A DNA stretch of 64,000 bases from Desulfurispora thermophila DSM 16022. GTDB lineage: Bacteria; Bacillota; Desulfotomaculia; Desulfotomaculales; Desulfurisporaceae. Below are positions 1 to 10,363 of the stretch, piece after piece. The stretch is from the NCBI RefSeq assembly GCF_000376385.1, contig NZ_AQWN01000010.1, positions 104,546 through 168,545 of the forward strand. Direction: 5' to 3'. The notes under the pieces were generated by a model. The model did no database searches and was not told the origin of the DNA. It worked only from the letters and a program-made list of their open reading frames with translations. Within the stretch, counting starts at the first letter, position 1, and the number at the start of each line of letters is the position of its first letter. Position numbers and translations under genes: made by a program.

Positions 1-27
1 CACTTGACCAAGGGGCCAAATCGCTGC

Positions 28-102
28 TGGTGGGCCCACCAGGATTCGAACCTGGAACCAGCCGGTTATGAGCCGGATGCTCTACCGTTGAGCTATAGGC
101 CC
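28..102 (-). tRNA. tRNA with CAU anticodon (Met or Ile2)
   Basis: A complete cloverleaf on the minus strand: acceptor GGGCCTA pairs with TGGGCCC, the discriminator is A, CCA is encoded (28-30), and the anticodon loop is CTCATAA. The T arm contains GGTTCGAATCC. CAU may be elongator Met or the lysidine-modified tRNA-Ile2; sequence alone does not settle it. There is no formylmethionine-initiator C:A mismatch at position 1-72, so it is not the initiator. It is transcribed second, behind tRNA-Asn. Confidence 0.93.
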
Positions 103-110
103 GGAAAAAT

Positions 111-185
111 TGGCTCCCCGAGCAGGATTCGAACCTGCAACCTACCGGTTAACAGCCGGTTGCTCTACCGTTGAGCTATCGGGGA
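111..185 (-). tRNA. tRNA-Asn (GTT)
   Basis: Minus-strand cloverleaf: acceptor TCCCCGA/TCGGGGA, discriminator G, encoded CCA (111-113), anticodon loop CTGTTAA giving GUU (Asn). It lies 8 bases upstream of the CAU tRNA and probably shares its transcript. Confidence 0.95.
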
Positions 186-199
186 ACGGTGCAATAGTT

Positions 200-228
200 A
201 TTATACATATTACGGCCGTTTACGTCAA
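200..228 (-). promoter_or_regulatory. sigma-A promoter of the tRNA pair
   Basis: On the minus strand TTGACG (223-228) and TATAAT (200-205) are separated by exactly 17 bases and end 14 bases before tRNA-Asn. This is a near-consensus vegetative promoter, as expected for stable RNA. Confidence 0.85.
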
Positions 229-319
229 TAGGGAGCACAATATTTTTTTAGAAATACGAAACGCCACATGAACGCTAAACTCCGTGCCCAGGACTGGTGG
301 CGGGTAAGACAGACATCCT

Positions 320-366
320 AAAAGAAATATAAAACGGGGTACGGTAAATATCACCATACCGTCCCC
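320..366 (-). terminator. Terminator of the dnaG-rpoD operon
   Basis: Just after the rpoD stop, the minus strand has GGTATGGT / ACCGTACC (353-360 with 338-345, one U-G pair) followed by T-rich sequence (TTTTATATTTCTTTT). About 90 bases between this and the tRNA promoter show nothing I can identify. Confidence 0.65.
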
Positions 367-373
367 GCAATGT

Positions 374-1474
374 TTAATCCAGATAGTCTTTCAGCTTCTT
401 GCTCCGGCTGGGATGACGCAATTTGCGCAGAGTTTTGGCCTCGATTTGGCGAATGCGCTCCCTGGTTACCCCAAACTTCTGACCAACTTCCTCCAGAGTA
501 CGCGCCCGGCCATCGTCCAACCCGAAACGCAGGCGCAAAACTTTCTGCTCCCGGTCGGTCAGGGTTTTCAGAACCTCGTCCAGCTGCTCCCGCAGGAGAG
601 TATAGGAGGCCTCCTCGGCCGGTGCCCTTGCATCGGCATCTTCAATAAAGTCACCGAGGTGCGAGTCCTCCTCTTCCCCAATGGGCGTTTCCAAAGAAAC
701 AGGTTCCTGGGCAATTTTCATGATCTCTCTGACTTTTTCTTCAGAAATACCCATTTCTTTAGCAATTTCTTCCGGTAGAGGCTCCCGGCCCAGTTCTTGC
801 AAAAGCTGCCTGGAAACCCGAATCAGTTTATTTATGGTTTCCACCATATGCACCGGAATGCGAATGGTGCGGGCCTGGTCGGCAATTGCGCGGGTGATCG
901 CCTGCCTAATCCACCAGGTGGCATAAGTGCTGAACTTGTATCCTTTGCGGTAGTCAAACTTCTCCACCGCTTTAATAAGGCCCAGGTTGCCTTCCTGGAT
1001 AAGATCCAGAAACAGCATACCCCGTCCCACATAGCGCTTGGCAATACTTACCACCAGCCGCAGGTTGGCTTCGGCCAGCCTGCGTTTTGCCTCTTCGTCC
1101 CCCTGCTCCATCCGCTTGGCCAGTTCCACCTCTTCTTCAGGTGTCAGCAAAGGAACGCGGCCAATCTCTTTTAAATACATGCGTACCGGATCATCAATGC
1201 CAATACCCTCAGGAATACTGAGATCCAGATCCACTTCTTCCGGCTGTGTATCTAAACCAGGCCCGTCCAGGGATTCCAGTTCAGGCAATTCGGGCAGCTC
1301 GGAAACCACCTCTATACCCAGGCCGGCGAGCTTTTCATAAATCTCATCCATTTGGTCTGGCGTCATATCCTGCCCCTGCAAGCTATCCATAATTTCGCTG
1401 TATGCCAACATGCCCCGTTTTTTACCTTTTTCGATCAGCTCCTTGACGCCACTGACCTTTTGCTCTTCGCTCAC
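374..1474 (-). CDS. rpoD: RNA polymerase primary sigma factor (sigma-A/RpoD)
   Basis: Principal vegetative sigma factor; directs RNA polymerase to -35/-10 promoters. 366 residues from the GTG at 1474, the usual Firmicute length, preceded by AAAGGGGGAG at good spacing; longer upstream starts would run into the dnaG end. Visible domains: region 1.1 (about 1-70), region 1.2 with [17 protein letters not shown] (about 95-125), region 2 with the RpoD box [33 protein letters not shown] and [15 protein letters not shown] (about 135-200), region 3, and region 4 with [20 protein letters not shown] (about 320-345), the -35 recognition helix. It lies 34 bases behind dnaG, as in B. subtilis dnaG-sigA. Confidence 0.98.
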   Translation of the reverse strand: MSEEQKVSGVKELIEKGKKRGMLAYSEIMDSLQGQDMTPDQMDEIYEKLAGLGIEVVSELPELPELESLDGPGLDTQPEEVDLDLSIPEGIGIDDPVRMYLKEIGRVPLLTPEEEVELAKRMEQGDEEAKRRLAEANLRLVVSIAKRYVGRGMLFLDLIQEGNLGLIKAVEKFDYRKGYKFSTYATWWIRQAITRAIADQARTIRIPVHMVETINKLIRVSRQLLQELGREPLPEEIAKEMGISEEKVREIMKIAQEPVSLETPIGEEEDSHLGDFIEDADARAPAEEASYTLLREQLDEVLKTLTDREQKVLRLRFGLDDGRARTLEEVGQKFGVTRERIRQIEAKTLRKLRHPSRSKKLKDYLD

Positions 1475-1508
1475 TTTTCCACTCCCCCTTTCCCGGGCCA
1501 TGCCATGG

Positions 1509-3269
1509 TTACTGTAGATTCTGCAGCTGTCGTATATATTGATGCACCAAAATCCAGTCGCCATTCCTCTCCGCATCCTGAATAGCTTTTAAGAGCAGAC
1601 CTTTTTGCTGGCGACTGAGATGCTTTTGGATAACAGCAATACAATCATGTAATAACTTATCCGCGTCTTGCACCGGAAAATCGTCTAACATCAGGCGCAC
1701 AGCGCTGGTAGCCGTTTCCGGTGCCAGTTCCTCCAGCCAGGAAACCGGCCCCCCCGTTTTCCCCTTCTGCCAGGCCGCATCAAATGCCTGGTAGATTTCT
1801 CTCAACTCCGGCTGTTGCCAAAATGCATCGCCCAGCGTTGACCGCACAACCGGCAAATACTGCGGCTGTTCTATCAACAGGCGCAACAAATATTGCTCGG
1901 CCCGCTGCCAGGCCGGTGTAATTTTGCTACCATTTATTATATTATGCTTGTTTTTAACAATTTTATCCGTTTCTGGCTCTTTTTTTCCCGGTAAGGCCGT
2001 ATAGCGCTTTAATTCTTCCTTTACTGTTTCCCAACTCAGGCCCAGAGTCGCCGCCACCAGGCGCACGCCCTCTTCCTGTTTGACCGGACTGTCAATTGCC
2101 GCCAGGCTGGGTAACACTTCCTGCAGCGCCTGAGCTGTACTGCTATACTTATTAATGACACTTAATTTATATTCCATCAGGGAACGGGAACTGCGCAAAA
2201 GTTGTTGCCAATCCGCCAACGTATGCCGGCGAAAGTACTCGTCCGGATCCTTGCCATCGGGCAATTCCACAACATATAGATTGAGGCCCAGAGACTGCAG
2301 TAAATCCAACCCCCGCCAGGTGGCATTCTGACCGGCATTATCGGCATCATAGGCAATATACACAGTATCAGTATAGCGCAACAAAAGCTTTCCCTGTCGC
2401 TCGGTAAGAGCGGTTCCCAATGTGGCCACAGTGTTCGTCGCCCCGCCCTGGTGCGCGGCTATCACATCCATATATCCCTCTACCAGGACGGCCTGGTTTG
2501 TCTGCTGAATAGCTCTCTTGGCCAGATGCAACCCATAAAGCAAACGGCCTTTGTTGAAAAAGTTTGTTTCCGGTGTATTCAGGTACTTTGGTTGGCTGTC
2601 ATCCAGAACACGTCCACCAAAGCCAACAACATGACCGGCATGATCGTGAATGGGGAAGATAATCCGGTGGCGAAACCGGTCATAAAACCCTCCCCGCTCA
2701 GTGGGTACCAACAAACCTGCCTTGACCGCCTGTGAAAGTTCCACCTGACGGCTCTGCAAAAACCTCCGCAGACCATCCCAACCAGCCGGAGCATATCCAA
2801 GCTGGAAAGCCCTTACTGTTTGCTCGCTAACACCTCTCTCCAGCAGGTAACGGCGGGCATCCGCTGCACCCGGTGCATCCAATAGTTGCCGGTGATAAAA
2901 CTCTGCCGCCATCTTGTTGATGTTCCAGATACGTTCTTCTTCAGCAGCCCGCCGGCTGGTAAATGGGTCACTATTTTGAGGTATTTTTATGCCTGCCCGC
3001 TCGGCCAGCCTGCGTACAGCATCCTGAAAATCAATATTTTCAGCTAACATGAGAAACTTAAAAACATTACCACCAACATGGCAACCAAAACAATAAAATA
3101 TCTGTTTATCAGGCGAAACTGTAAATGAAGGATCTCGTTCCTGGTGAAAAGGGCAATTACCTACAAAATTGCGCCCTTTTTTTGTTAATCGCACATACTC
3201 ACTGACCAAACCAACAATATCATTGGCAAAGCGGATCTGGTCAATGATTTCAGCAGGTATGCGCCCCAT
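1509..3269 (-). CDS. dnaG: DNA primase
   Basis: Makes RNA primers for replication together with the DnaB-type helicase. 586 residues from ATG 3269, chosen because AGGTG lies 6 bases upstream; an in-frame GTG at 3278 has no ribosome site. Zinc-binding CHC2 domain at the N terminus (Cys39, His42, Cys60, Cys63), TOPRIM core with the catalytic Glu in [12 protein letters not shown] and the acidic [10 protein letters not shown] motif, then a C-terminal helicase-binding region rich in Gln and Leu. The order dnaG-rpoD is the classic macromolecular-synthesis arrangement. The 149 bases upstream contain a weak inverted repeat (AGCAAAA/TTTTGCT, 3339-3359) but no promoter I would defend. Confidence 0.97.
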   Translation of the reverse strand: MGRIPAEIIDQIRFANDIVGLVSEYVRLTKKGRNFVGNCPFHQERDPSFTVSPDKQIFYCFGCHVGGNVFKFLMLAENIDFQDAVRRLAERAGIKIPQNSDPFTSRRAAEEERIWNINKMAAEFYHRQLLDAPGAADARRYLLERGVSEQTVRAFQLGYAPAGWDGLRRFLQSRQVELSQAVKAGLLVPTERGGFYDRFRHRIIFPIHDHAGHVVGFGGRVLDDSQPKYLNTPETNFFNKGRLLYGLHLAKRAIQQTNQAVLVEGYMDVIAAHQGGATNTVATLGTALTERQGKLLLRYTDTVYIAYDADNAGQNATWRGLDLLQSLGLNLYVVELPDGKDPDEYFRRHTLADWQQLLRSSRSLMEYKLSVINKYSSTAQALQEVLPSLAAIDSPVKQEEGVRLVAATLGLSWETVKEELKRYTALPGKKEPETDKIVKNKHNIINGSKITPAWQRAEQYLLRLLIEQPQYLPVVRSTLGDAFWQQPELREIYQAFDAAWQKGKTGGPVSWLEELAPETATSAVRLMLDDFPVQDADKLLHDCIAVIQKHLSRQQKGLLLKAIQDAERNGDWILVHQYIRQLQNLQ

Positions 3270-3418
3270 TTCTTTCACCTGATTCTAAATACGCCTACAC
3301 AACTCATTAATTCTACAATTATCTCTTAAATCCTGCCAGCAAAAGTAATAATTTTTGCTTAAAAGAAATTAACCTTCCCAGTTTATTCGCTGGCACTATG
3401 AATATTCGCTGTATTTTT

Positions 3419-4438
3419 TTATTTTCCTGCTTCCAGCACTATATTGCTGAAGGCCCGAGGAATAAACAGGTCACTAAACATACTAATAGCGTAACGGTCG
3501 GTCATGCCGGCAATATAGTCGCAAACCACTCTGTCCACACCCATTATGTCTATCCGGTGGCGATACTCATCCGGCAACAAGTCGAAACGGGATGCAAAGT
3601 ATTTATATAAAAACTCCACCACATGCATCGCTTTGTGCTCTTCCCGCTTGGCCTCGGAACCAATATAAACGCGGGCAAACATAAAGTCGCGCAATTTGTC
3701 GGCCGCCTTTTGAAAAGCAGGACTCAAAGCAATCTGCTCACTGTCCTGATTGTGTATAATCAAGTCCATGATCATATTATTAATCCGCTCCCGGTGTGTT
3801 TGCCCCAATACGGCCAGACAATCCCGCGGCAACTGCTCGGGTGTCAAAATGCCAGCCCGCAAAGCATCGTCTATATCATGGTTGATGTAGGCTATCCGGT
3901 CACAAATCCGCACAATTTGACCTTCCAGAGTAGCCGGCAGGTTGGGACCTGTGTGGTTTAGAATACCATCTCTAACTTCCCAGGTTAGATTCAGCCCCTG
4001 CCGGCCTTCCAGCAAATCCACCACCCGCAAACTCTGTTCATTGTGTTTAAAGCCACCCGGGTGGATGCGGTTTAAGACATCTTCGCCAGCATGTCCGAAG
4101 GGAGTGTGCCCCAGGTCATGCCCCAGAGCAATCGCCTCGGTTAAATCCTCATTTAGCGAAAGGGCTCTGGCTACAGTACGGGATATTTGTGCGACTTCCA
4201 GCGTATGGGTTAACCTGGTTCGGATGTGATCACCTTCTGGAATAATAAAAACCTGCGTCTTGTGTTTTAATCGCCGGAAACTCTTGGCGTGAATAATCCG
4301 GTCCCGGTCACGTTGAAAACAGGTACGTACCGGACACGCTTCTTCCGGTACAATCCTACCCCGGCTTTTTCGACTGAGACAGGCCCGGGAGCTAAGCAAC
4401 TTTTCTTCCCGTTCTTCAGTCATCTCACGCCACTGCAT
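3419..4438 (-). CDS. dgt: dGTP triphosphohydrolase-like HD protein
   Basis: HD-superfamily deoxynucleoside triphosphohydrolase (dGTPase type 2/3), which releases tripolyphosphate from dNTPs and helps balance the nucleotide pool. 339 residues from ATG 4438, which follows AAGGGGGG; the reading frame runs further upstream without a ribosome site. Metal-binding residues are visible: H in RLTHTLEVAQ, the HD pair in ALGHDLGHTPFGH, and a later D in CDRIAYINHDIDDA. A dgt gene next to dnaG/rpoD is common in clostridial genomes. It is separated from the upstream flavoprotein gene by a terminator. Confidence 0.9.
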   Translation of the reverse strand: MQWREMTEEREEKLLSSRACLSRKSRGRIVPEEACPVRTCFQRDRDRIIHAKSFRRLKHKTQVFIIPEGDHIRTRLTHTLEVAQISRTVARALSLNEDLTEAIALGHDLGHTPFGHAGEDVLNRIHPGGFKHNEQSLRVVDLLEGRQGLNLTWEVRDGILNHTGPNLPATLEGQIVRICDRIAYINHDIDDALRAGILTPEQLPRDCLAVLGQTHRERINNMIMDLIIHNQDSEQIALSPAFQKAADKLRDFMFARVYIGSEAKREEHKAMHVVEFLYKYFASRFDLLPDEYRHRIDIMGVDRVVCDYIAGMTDRYAISMFSDLFIPRAFSNIVLEAGK

Positions 4439-4461
4439 AGCGACCCCCCTTGATTTATAGC

Positions 4462-4504
4462 TCAAAAAGACGCCCCCGGTAATCAAGGGAGTTTATACCG
4501 GGGG
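4462..4504 (-). terminator. Rho-independent terminator of the flavoprotein gene
   Basis: A perfect 9-bp stem CCCCCGGTA/TACCGGGGG (4496-4504 with 4473-4481), followed on the minus strand by GTCTTTTTG. Confidence 0.8.
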
Positions 4505-4510
4505 AATAAT

Positions 4511-5119
4511 TCAGGCAGATCCCGATTTTTGACGCAGTATGACGGTAGCGCCAGCCACTTCCAGCACCCTTTTGGCCAGGATGCGTACCCTCTTTAAACC
4601 ATCCTGGTCTTCCGGCGCCGGACGCTGGGCGCAAGCCCCCTGATGACCGGCATCCTCCGCTACAAAACCATCACCGATTACAGTCATACCCTGACAAAGC
4701 ATCATATCATGCATAGCCCGCAAGGTTGTTTCCTGTCCCCCGAAGCGAGCCCCGCCTACTGCCAGGGCACCACCCACCACGTTGACCAGCGCTCTCTCTT
4801 TGCGCAAGGGCCGCAATTTATCCCAAAACGCTTTCAACTGCGCACTCACTGTACAAAAATAAACCGGGCTGCCCATAATGATTCCATCGGCTCTCCTCAT
4901 CACCTCCAGGGCCGCCGCCATGCTGGTTCCCTGGTAGCATTTCCCCTTACAGTCCACAGAGCAGGCCGTACAAAATGGCTGTTTAAGAGAGGAAACTATC
5001 TCTGCGGCGTGCAAAGTGGTTGTCTCGCAATGTCCTTGTAATTCTTGCTCCGCTACCCGCAACATAGCCGCAGTATTGCCGTTTTTATTGGGACTACCGT
5101 TAATCAACACAATGAGCAC
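4511..5119 (-). CDS. NADPH-dependent FMN reductase / iron-sulfur flavoprotein family
   Basis: 202-residue flavodoxin-fold protein. The N terminus (LIVLINGSPNKNGNTAAML) is the FMN phosphate-binding loop, and GSPVYFCTVSAQLKAFWDKL is the second flavin-contact motif. A cysteine-rich stretch at about 50-63 (CTACSVDCKGKC) resembles the compact Cys motif of iron-sulfur flavoproteins, so a [4Fe-4S] cluster is possible. The substrate is unknown; likely an electron carrier or detoxification reductase in the cytoplasm. GTG start at 5119 behind AGAGGAAGG. It sits last in a run with thpR and the HD-GYP gene. Confidence 0.8.
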   Translation of the reverse strand: MLIVLINGSPNKNGNTAAMLRVAEQELQGHCETTTLHAAEIVSSLKQPFCTACSVDCKGKCYQGTSMAAALEVMRRADGIIMGSPVYFCTVSAQLKAFWDKLRPLRKERALVNVVGGALAVGGARFGGQETTLRAMHDMMLCQGMTVIGDGFVAEDAGHQGACAQRPAPEDQDGLKRVRILAKRVLEVAGATVILRQKSGSA

Positions 5120-5134
5120 TTGTTACACCTTCCT

Positions 5135-5704
5135 CTACGCCAACGTTATTCTTTGCAGAACAGTATACACTGGACCGTCCGGTCGTAAAATACTCTCCAC
5201 CAAACAAACATGGTTTACGTTAAACTCGGGCCAAGTGTCCACCTGCGCAGCAATCTCATCCATCTTCTGCAACAATGCTGCTACATTTTCTTTATTCTTC
5301 AGTCTGGCCAGGGTCAAATGGGGATGAAAAGGCCGGCTTTCAGGGCAATAGTTAAATTTCACCAGGGAGCTTTCGGTAAACCGTCGTAAAGTATAAAGAT
5401 TTTCTATATCGCCGGCAATTCCCAGCCAGATGACCGATGGAGAATTGCGACTGCCAAAATATCCCGGCCGGCTTAATTTCAGCGTAAAAGGACGCAAACT
5501 CCTCAACGCCTCTTGCACCGTGTCTACGGCAAATGGTATCAGACCTATTTCCTGCTCGCCCCAGAAGACCAGGGTAATATGCATGTTTTGCGGTTTAACC
5601 CAGTTGGCACGGGGCGCCAGATATTGCAGCTGTTGCTGAAAACGACAGACCAAATAAATCAGTTCATCTGGCAAATGGATAGCCCAGAATAGCCGCTTGC
5701 GCAT
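5135..5704 (-). CDS. thpR: RNA 2',3'-cyclic phosphodiesterase (2H family)
   Basis: Member of the LigT/ThpR branch of the 2H phosphoesterases, which hydrolyse 2',3'-cyclic ends of RNA. 189 residues, the usual length. The two catalytic H-x-T-x motifs are visible: HITLVF (about residue 42) and HLTLAR (about 129). It starts 6 bases after the HD-GYP stop with no strong ribosome site, suggesting translational coupling. Confidence 0.9.
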   Translation of the reverse strand: MRKRLFWAIHLPDELIYLVCRFQQQLQYLAPRANWVKPQNMHITLVFWGEQEIGLIPFAVDTVQEALRSLRPFTLKLSRPGYFGSRNSPSVIWLGIAGDIENLYTLRRFTESSLVKFNYCPESRPFHPHLTLARLKNKENVAALLQKMDEIAAQVDTWPEFNVNHVCLVESILRPDGPVYTVLQRITLA

Positions 5705-5710
5705 GGGTTT

Positions 5711-6706
5711 TTAAGACAACTCCCCCAGCATTTTGATAAAGGCATTGACTACTTCCGGATCAAACTGCCGTCCGGCGTTTTTTTTCAGCTCATCAATAGC
5801 TTCTTCTAAAGGAAGAGCCTTACGGTAACTCCGGTTGGAAGTCATGGCATCAAAGGCATCCGCCACGGCAATTATTCTTCCCAGCAGAGGTATCTCCTCC
5901 CCTTGCAGTTGATCTGGATAACCAGTACCATCATAGCGCTCATGGTGAGCCTTAATAATTGGCACAATTTCCTCTAACCAGCTGATGCAGGCCAGAATAT
6001 CTATACCCTTATCCACGTGCTTTTTTATTACATTGTACTCTTCCTCGGTCAATCTGCCGGGTTTGTTCAGTATGTTTTCCGGTATGCCAATTTTGCCCAC
6101 ATCATGAACTATACCGCACAGGTAAGCCATCTCCACCATTTTCTCGTCCAGGCCCATATATTCGGCCAGCATACGGGCGTATTCGGCAACTTTCTCGGAA
6201 TGCCCCATGGTGTTGTAATCCCTGGCTCCGATGGCTTCGGCAAAAGCAAAGACGGTTTCCACGTGCTCACTGGGACTAATCTTGCTTTGTTCGCCGTTAT
6301 TTGCTATTTTCCACTGCTGTGATGCCAGGTGATAAAAGCCACATACACCCGCTAAGTTATTGTCTTCATCATACAATAAATGGGTAGAAACCAAGAACGA
6401 CCGGGGTAAATTGCTTTTTTTATTTATTACCAGACAGGGCTGTTTCTTCAACTCTTTACCGGTCTGCAATGTAAATAGCAAAGGGTGATGTGGTCTACCT
6501 TTGTGATCAAGCAATTGGCCTTCGGTAAGGTTTTCCAGCAGGGGACGGCCGATTAAACCTGTTTTTTCTTCGCCCAGATATTTTTCCATAATTTTATTTA
6601 TATAAACCAGGATACCTGCCTCATTCAGGCAGAGCACACCGTAAGGCAAGAGATCCATTACCTGGTTAACAAGCTTCAATACATCGGTGTCTGTCACACT
6701 ACCCAC
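5711..6706 (-). CDS. PAS - HD-GYP cyclic-di-GMP phosphodiesterase
   Basis: 331 residues from GTG 6706, which follows AAAGGGG by 8 bases; the open frame continues upstream only through the ppdK terminator and is not coding there. An N-terminal PAS sensor (about 10-130) is followed by an HD-GYP domain with HSEKVAEYA, the metal ligands in CGIVHDVGKIGIP, HHERYDGTGYP (the GYP motif) and DAFDAMTSNRSYR. HD-GYP proteins hydrolyse cyclic di-GMP; the PAS ligand cannot be told. No membrane segment, so cytoplasmic. Same strand as thpR. Confidence 0.92.
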   Translation of the reverse strand: MGSVTDTDVLKLVNQVMDLLPYGVLCLNEAGILVYINKIMEKYLGEEKTGLIGRPLLENLTEGQLLDHKGRPHHPLLFTLQTGKELKKQPCLVINKKSNLPRSFLVSTHLLYDEDNNLAGVCGFYHLASQQWKIANNGEQSKISPSEHVETVFAFAEAIGARDYNTMGHSEKVAEYARMLAEYMGLDEKMVEMAYLCGIVHDVGKIGIPENILNKPGRLTEEEYNVIKKHVDKGIDILACISWLEEIVPIIKAHHERYDGTGYPDQLQGEEIPLLGRIIAVADAFDAMTSNRSYRKALPLEEAIDELKKNAGRQFDPEVVNAFIKMLGELS

Positions 6707-6816
6707 AGCTAAAGCCCCTTTCCGCTGCCATAACCACCTGACAATGGTTAAATCGCTAAAAAATATTTCGCTTTTGCTTCTCTTTTTCCTTTCAGCAAAA
6801 AACAACCCGTATTTTT

Positions 6817-6847
6817 TTTTAAAAAAGCCCGGGTCATTGACCCGGGC
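6817..6847 (-). terminator. Terminator of ppdK
   Basis: The minus strand has the near-perfect palindrome GCCCGGGTCA/TGACCCGGGC (6827-6847) followed by six T and further A/T. It separates ppdK from the HD-GYP gene. Confidence 0.9.
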
Positions 6848-6878
6848 AGTAAGTAAACTGGGGTTATTATTTTTTATA

Positions 6879-9530
6879 CTAACGCCTACCATATTTCACA
6901 GTAGCCTGAGCGGCCGCCAGACGGGCAATTGGCACGCGGAAGGGCGAACAACTCACGTAGTTCAACCCTATTTCATAACAAAACTCCACTGAAGAAGGCT
7001 CACCGCCATGCTCACCACAGATACCCACCAGCAGATCCGGACGGGTTTGCCGGCCCAACTCCACGGCCATACGCATCAATTTGCCTACTCCCTTGCGATC
7101 CAGGACTACAAACGGGTTTTCAGGCAATATCTTTTTCTCCAGATAATCATTCATAAATTTTCCTTCCGCATCATCCCGGGAAAAGCCCAGGGTGGTTTGC
7201 GTCAGATCATTGGTACCGAAGGAGAAGAACTCCGCTTCCCGGGCTACCTCATCGGCCAGCAAAGCAGCCCGCGGCACCTCAATCATTGTACCCACGGTGT
7301 ACTCAAACTTGACCCCAAATTGCTCCATTACTTCTGCAGCCACCTGGCTTACCATTTCCTTGAGCAGGCGCAATTCATTCACATCAATTACCAGGGGAAT
7401 TTCCACCTCGGGGATAACTTCAACGCCTTCCTGCACCAGCCGGGCTGTAGCCTGGAAAATAGCCCGCGCCTGCATAGCATAAACTTCCGGGAAAGTGATT
7501 CCCAACCGGCAACCGCGGTGCCCCAGCATGGGGTTAAACTCGGACAGAGCCCGCACTTTACGCAATAAATCTTCTTTCGCCCGCACCTCTTTTTCCGCAC
7601 CGCCGGTCAAACGCAGGCGGGTGATTTCCACGGCCAGTTCTTCCGCGTTGGGCAAAAACTCATGCAGCGGCGGATCCAAGAGGCGAATGGTCACCGGCAG
7701 GCCGGCCATAGCCTTTAAGATGCCGTAAAAATCCCCTTCCTGCATGGGCAGAAGCTTATCCAGTGCCTGAGCCCTTTCTTCAGGGGTGGCCGCCAAAATC
7801 ATCTGCTGGACTATGGGCAGCCTGTCCTGAGCCATAAACATGTGCTCGGTACGGGTAAGTCCGATCCCTTCCGCCCCAAACTCTCGAGCCTTAGCTGCAT
7901 CTTCCGGTGTGTCCGCGTTGGCCCGCACGCCCATGGCCCGGATTTCGTCCGCCCAGGACAATAGCTGCTGGAACTCGGGAGATATTTCCGGGTCAATCAT
8001 GGGTACTTGACCCAACATGACCTGCCCACTGGCACCGTCTATAGAGATAATATCTCCCTTTTTAACCACCAGCTGTCCCACCACAAACTCTTCCCGTTCA
8101 TAGTCAATGCGTAACGCCTCACAACCACACACACACGGTTTGCCCATACCCCGGGCCACCACAGCTGCGTGACTGGTCATGCCGCCGCGGGAAGTCAGGA
8201 TACCCTGCGCGGCTACAATACCGTGAATATCGTCCGGTGTTGTTTCCATGCGTACCAGAATGAGCTTTTCGCCCTGCTTGCCCAACCGTTCCGCCTCGTC
8301 GGCGTCAAAGACCACCTGACCGGAAGCCGCACCCGGTGAAGCCGGTAGGCCTTTAGCAATGACCTCCAAACTGGCCTTGGGATCAATCCGCCGGTGCAAC
8401 AACTGATCCAGCTGAGCCGGTTCCACCCGCAAAACAGCTTCTTCTTTCGAAATTAAACCTTCCTGCACCATGTCCACAGCGATTTTGATGGCCGCCTGAG
8501 CTGTACGCTTACCTGTGCGGGTCTGCAGCATATAGAGTTTGCCCCGCTCAATGGTAAACTCTATATCCTGCATATTGCGATAGTGTTTCTCTAACAATTG
8601 ACATGTCTGAACAAATTGCTCGTATACGGCAGGCATCTCCTGTTGTAAAGTGGCAATGGGTTGCGGAGTGCGAATACCGGCCACCACATCTTCGCCCTGG
8701 GCGTTGATCAAATACTCGCCATAAAGCACATTTTCACCCGTGGAAGGGTTGCGGGTAAAAGCCACCCCCGTACCGCAATCATTGCCCAGGTTGCCAAAAA
8801 CCATCACTTGCACATTGACTGCCGTGCCCAGATCATCGGGAATTTTATTGATCTTGCGGTAGACAATGGCCCGGTCATTGTTCCAGGAATTAAAAACAGC
8901 ATAAATGGCCCGGAATAACTGCTCCATGGGAGCCTGCGGGAATGGTTCCCCGGTTTCCCGCTCAATTAGTTTTTTGTATTCTTCTACCACAACTTGCCAA
9001 TCTTCAGCAGTCAATTGATTGTCATAATCCACCTGTTTGCGCTGTTTGGCGTGCTCCAGAATACGTTCAAACTTGTGGTGCTCTATGCCCAGCACCACAT
9101 CACCAAACATATTCAGAAAGCGCCGGTAACAATCCAGAGCGAAACGATCATCACCCGATGTGGCAGCCAGGCCCTGCACAGTTGCATCGTTCAAGCCCAG
9201 GTTGAGCACGGTATCCATCATGCCGGGCATGGAGATAGGCGCCCCGGAGCGAACACTCACCAGCAGCGGGTTTTGTGGATCACCAAACCTTTTGCCTGTC
9301 TTGTCTTCCAGCACTTTTATGTATTCCCGCACCTGTTCTTCCATACCGGGCGGAAATTTTTTATCACAGGCGTAGAACTCCTTGCAAGCTTCGGTGGTGA
9401 TAATAAGACCGGGCGGAACCGGCAGACCAATGTTGGTCATTTCCGCCAGGTTTGCTCCCTTGCCGCCCAGCAGGTTTTTCATATCGGCGCGGCCCTCTTC
9501 GAACAAGTAGACATACTTTTTAACGGACAT
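6879..9530 (-). CDS. ppdK: Pyruvate, phosphate dikinase
   Basis: Interconverts pyruvate + ATP + Pi with PEP + AMP + PPi; in anaerobes it serves gluconeogenesis or PPi-linked glycolysis. 883 residues from ATG 9530 with AGGGGGG upstream; the frame open to 9701 is the shadow of ppdR. Domains: N-terminal ATP-grasp (about 1-340), the swivelling phosphohistidine domain with [18 protein letters not shown] (catalytic His next to the regulatory Thr), and a C-terminal PEP/pyruvate TIM barrel with GLTRTEHMF and the [10 protein letters not shown] signature near the end. Its 5' end overlaps ppdR by 11 bases, so kinase/phosphorylase and target are co-translated. Confidence 0.97.
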   Translation of the reverse strand: MSVKKYVYLFEEGRADMKNLLGGKGANLAEMTNIGLPVPPGLIITTEACKEFYACDKKFPPGMEEQVREYIKVLEDKTGKRFGDPQNPLLVSVRSGAPISMPGMMDTVLNLGLNDATVQGLAATSGDDRFALDCYRRFLNMFGDVVLGIEHHKFERILEHAKQRKQVDYDNQLTAEDWQVVVEEYKKLIERETGEPFPQAPMEQLFRAIYAVFNSWNNDRAIVYRKINKIPDDLGTAVNVQVMVFGNLGNDCGTGVAFTRNPSTGENVLYGEYLINAQGEDVVAGIRTPQPIATLQQEMPAVYEQFVQTCQLLEKHYRNMQDIEFTIERGKLYMLQTRTGKRTAQAAIKIAVDMVQEGLISKEEAVLRVEPAQLDQLLHRRIDPKASLEVIAKGLPASPGAASGQVVFDADEAERLGKQGEKLILVRMETTPDDIHGIVAAQGILTSRGGMTSHAAVVARGMGKPCVCGCEALRIDYEREEFVVGQLVVKKGDIISIDGASGQVMLGQVPMIDPEISPEFQQLLSWADEIRAMGVRANADTPEDAAKAREFGAEGIGLTRTEHMFMAQDRLPIVQQMILAATPEERAQALDKLLPMQEGDFYGILKAMAGLPVTIRLLDPPLHEFLPNAEELAVEITRLRLTGGAEKEVRAKEDLLRKVRALSEFNPMLGHRGCRLGITFPEVYAMQARAIFQATARLVQEGVEVIPEVEIPLVIDVNELRLLKEMVSQVAAEVMEQFGVKFEYTVGTMIEVPRAALLADEVAREAEFFSFGTNDLTQTTLGFSRDDAEGKFMNDYLEKKILPENPFVVLDRKGVGKLMRMAVELGRQTRPDLLVGICGEHGGEPSSVEFCYEIGLNYVSCSPFRVPIARLAAAQATVKYGRR

Positions 9531-10341
9531 ATCTTTCCCCCCTGTAATATAATTCCAGAACCTTGCTGGCCGTTTCCTCCACAGCCTTGTTGGTAACGTC
9601 GATAACCGGACAACCCACCTTGCGCATGATTTCCTGGGCATACTCCAATTCACGCAAGATCCGCTCCATACTGGCATAGTCCGCATTGGAAGTAAGCCCA
9701 AGTGTTTTCAGCCTTTCCCGCCGGATTTCATTTAACTGGGACGGCTTGATGGTCAGTCCGACAACTTTATGAGGTGGCAGACTGAAAATCTCTTCCGGCG
9801 GAGATACTTCGGGCACCAGTGGTACGTTGGCTGCCTTGATCCGCTTGTGGGCCAAATACATGCAAAGAGGAGTCTTGGAAGTGCGGCTTACCCCCAATAC
9901 CACCAGATCGGCCCGCAGTATGCCGCGCGGATCTTTGCCATCGTCGTACTTAACAGCAAATTCAATGGCTTCCACCCGCCGGAAATATTCCTCATCCATT
10001 TTGCGCACCAGACCGGGCTCCAACTTGGGTGGCCTACCGGTCGCTTTTTCCAGGGCATCCAGCATGGGAGTGATAATGTCCACAGCCGGCACACCGTGTC
10101 GCGCCGCTTCCCGAATCAAAGCCTCGCGCAACTGGGGCAACACCAGCGTATAAGCAATTACGCTATTAAAGGCAGCCGCTTCCTCAACAATTTCGGGAAT
10201 TTCCTCCGGATCATTCACGTATGGTACACGCCGCACATCAACTACTCCGCCCTCAAACTGGCTGGCCGCAGCTCTGGCCACCAGTTCGGCCGTTTCACCA
10301 ATGGAGTCGGAAATAATATAAATAATGGGTCTTTCTTGCAT
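9520..10341 (-). CDS. ppdR: PPDK regulatory kinase/pyrophosphorylase
   Basis: DUF299/PSRP family. It inactivates PPDK by ADP-dependent phosphorylation of the Thr next to the catalytic His and reactivates it by Pi-dependent dephosphorylation. About 273 residues from ATG 10341. N-terminal [15 protein letters not shown] and the P-loop-like [15 protein letters not shown] are family hallmarks. The AAGGGGGAG site lies 15 bases before the ATG but only 6 before an in-frame ATT (10350), so the true start may be a rare ATT codon. The order ccpN-ppdR matches B. subtilis ccpN-yqfL; having ppdK next makes its role clear. Confidence 0.95.
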   Translation of the reverse strand: MQERPIIYIISDSIGETAELVARAAASQFEGGVVDVRRVPYVNDPEEIPEIVEEAAAFNSVIAYTLVLPQLREALIREAARHGVPAVDIITPMLDALEKATGRPPKLEPGLVRKMDEEYFRRVEAIEFAVKYDDGKDPRGILRADLVVLGVSRTSKTPLCMYLAHKRIKAANVPLVPEVSPPEEIFSLPPHKVVGLTIKPSQLNEIRRERLKTLGLTSNADYASMERILRELEYAQEIMRKVGCPVIDVTNKAVEETASKVLELYYRGERYVR

Positions 10342-10363
10342 TGCGCTAATGGCCAACTCCCCC

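Noticed and set aside
3339..3359. Terminator of dgt (AGCAAAA/TTTTGCT)
   Set aside because: Weak A/T-rich stem with no T run on the minus strand after it; left unassigned.
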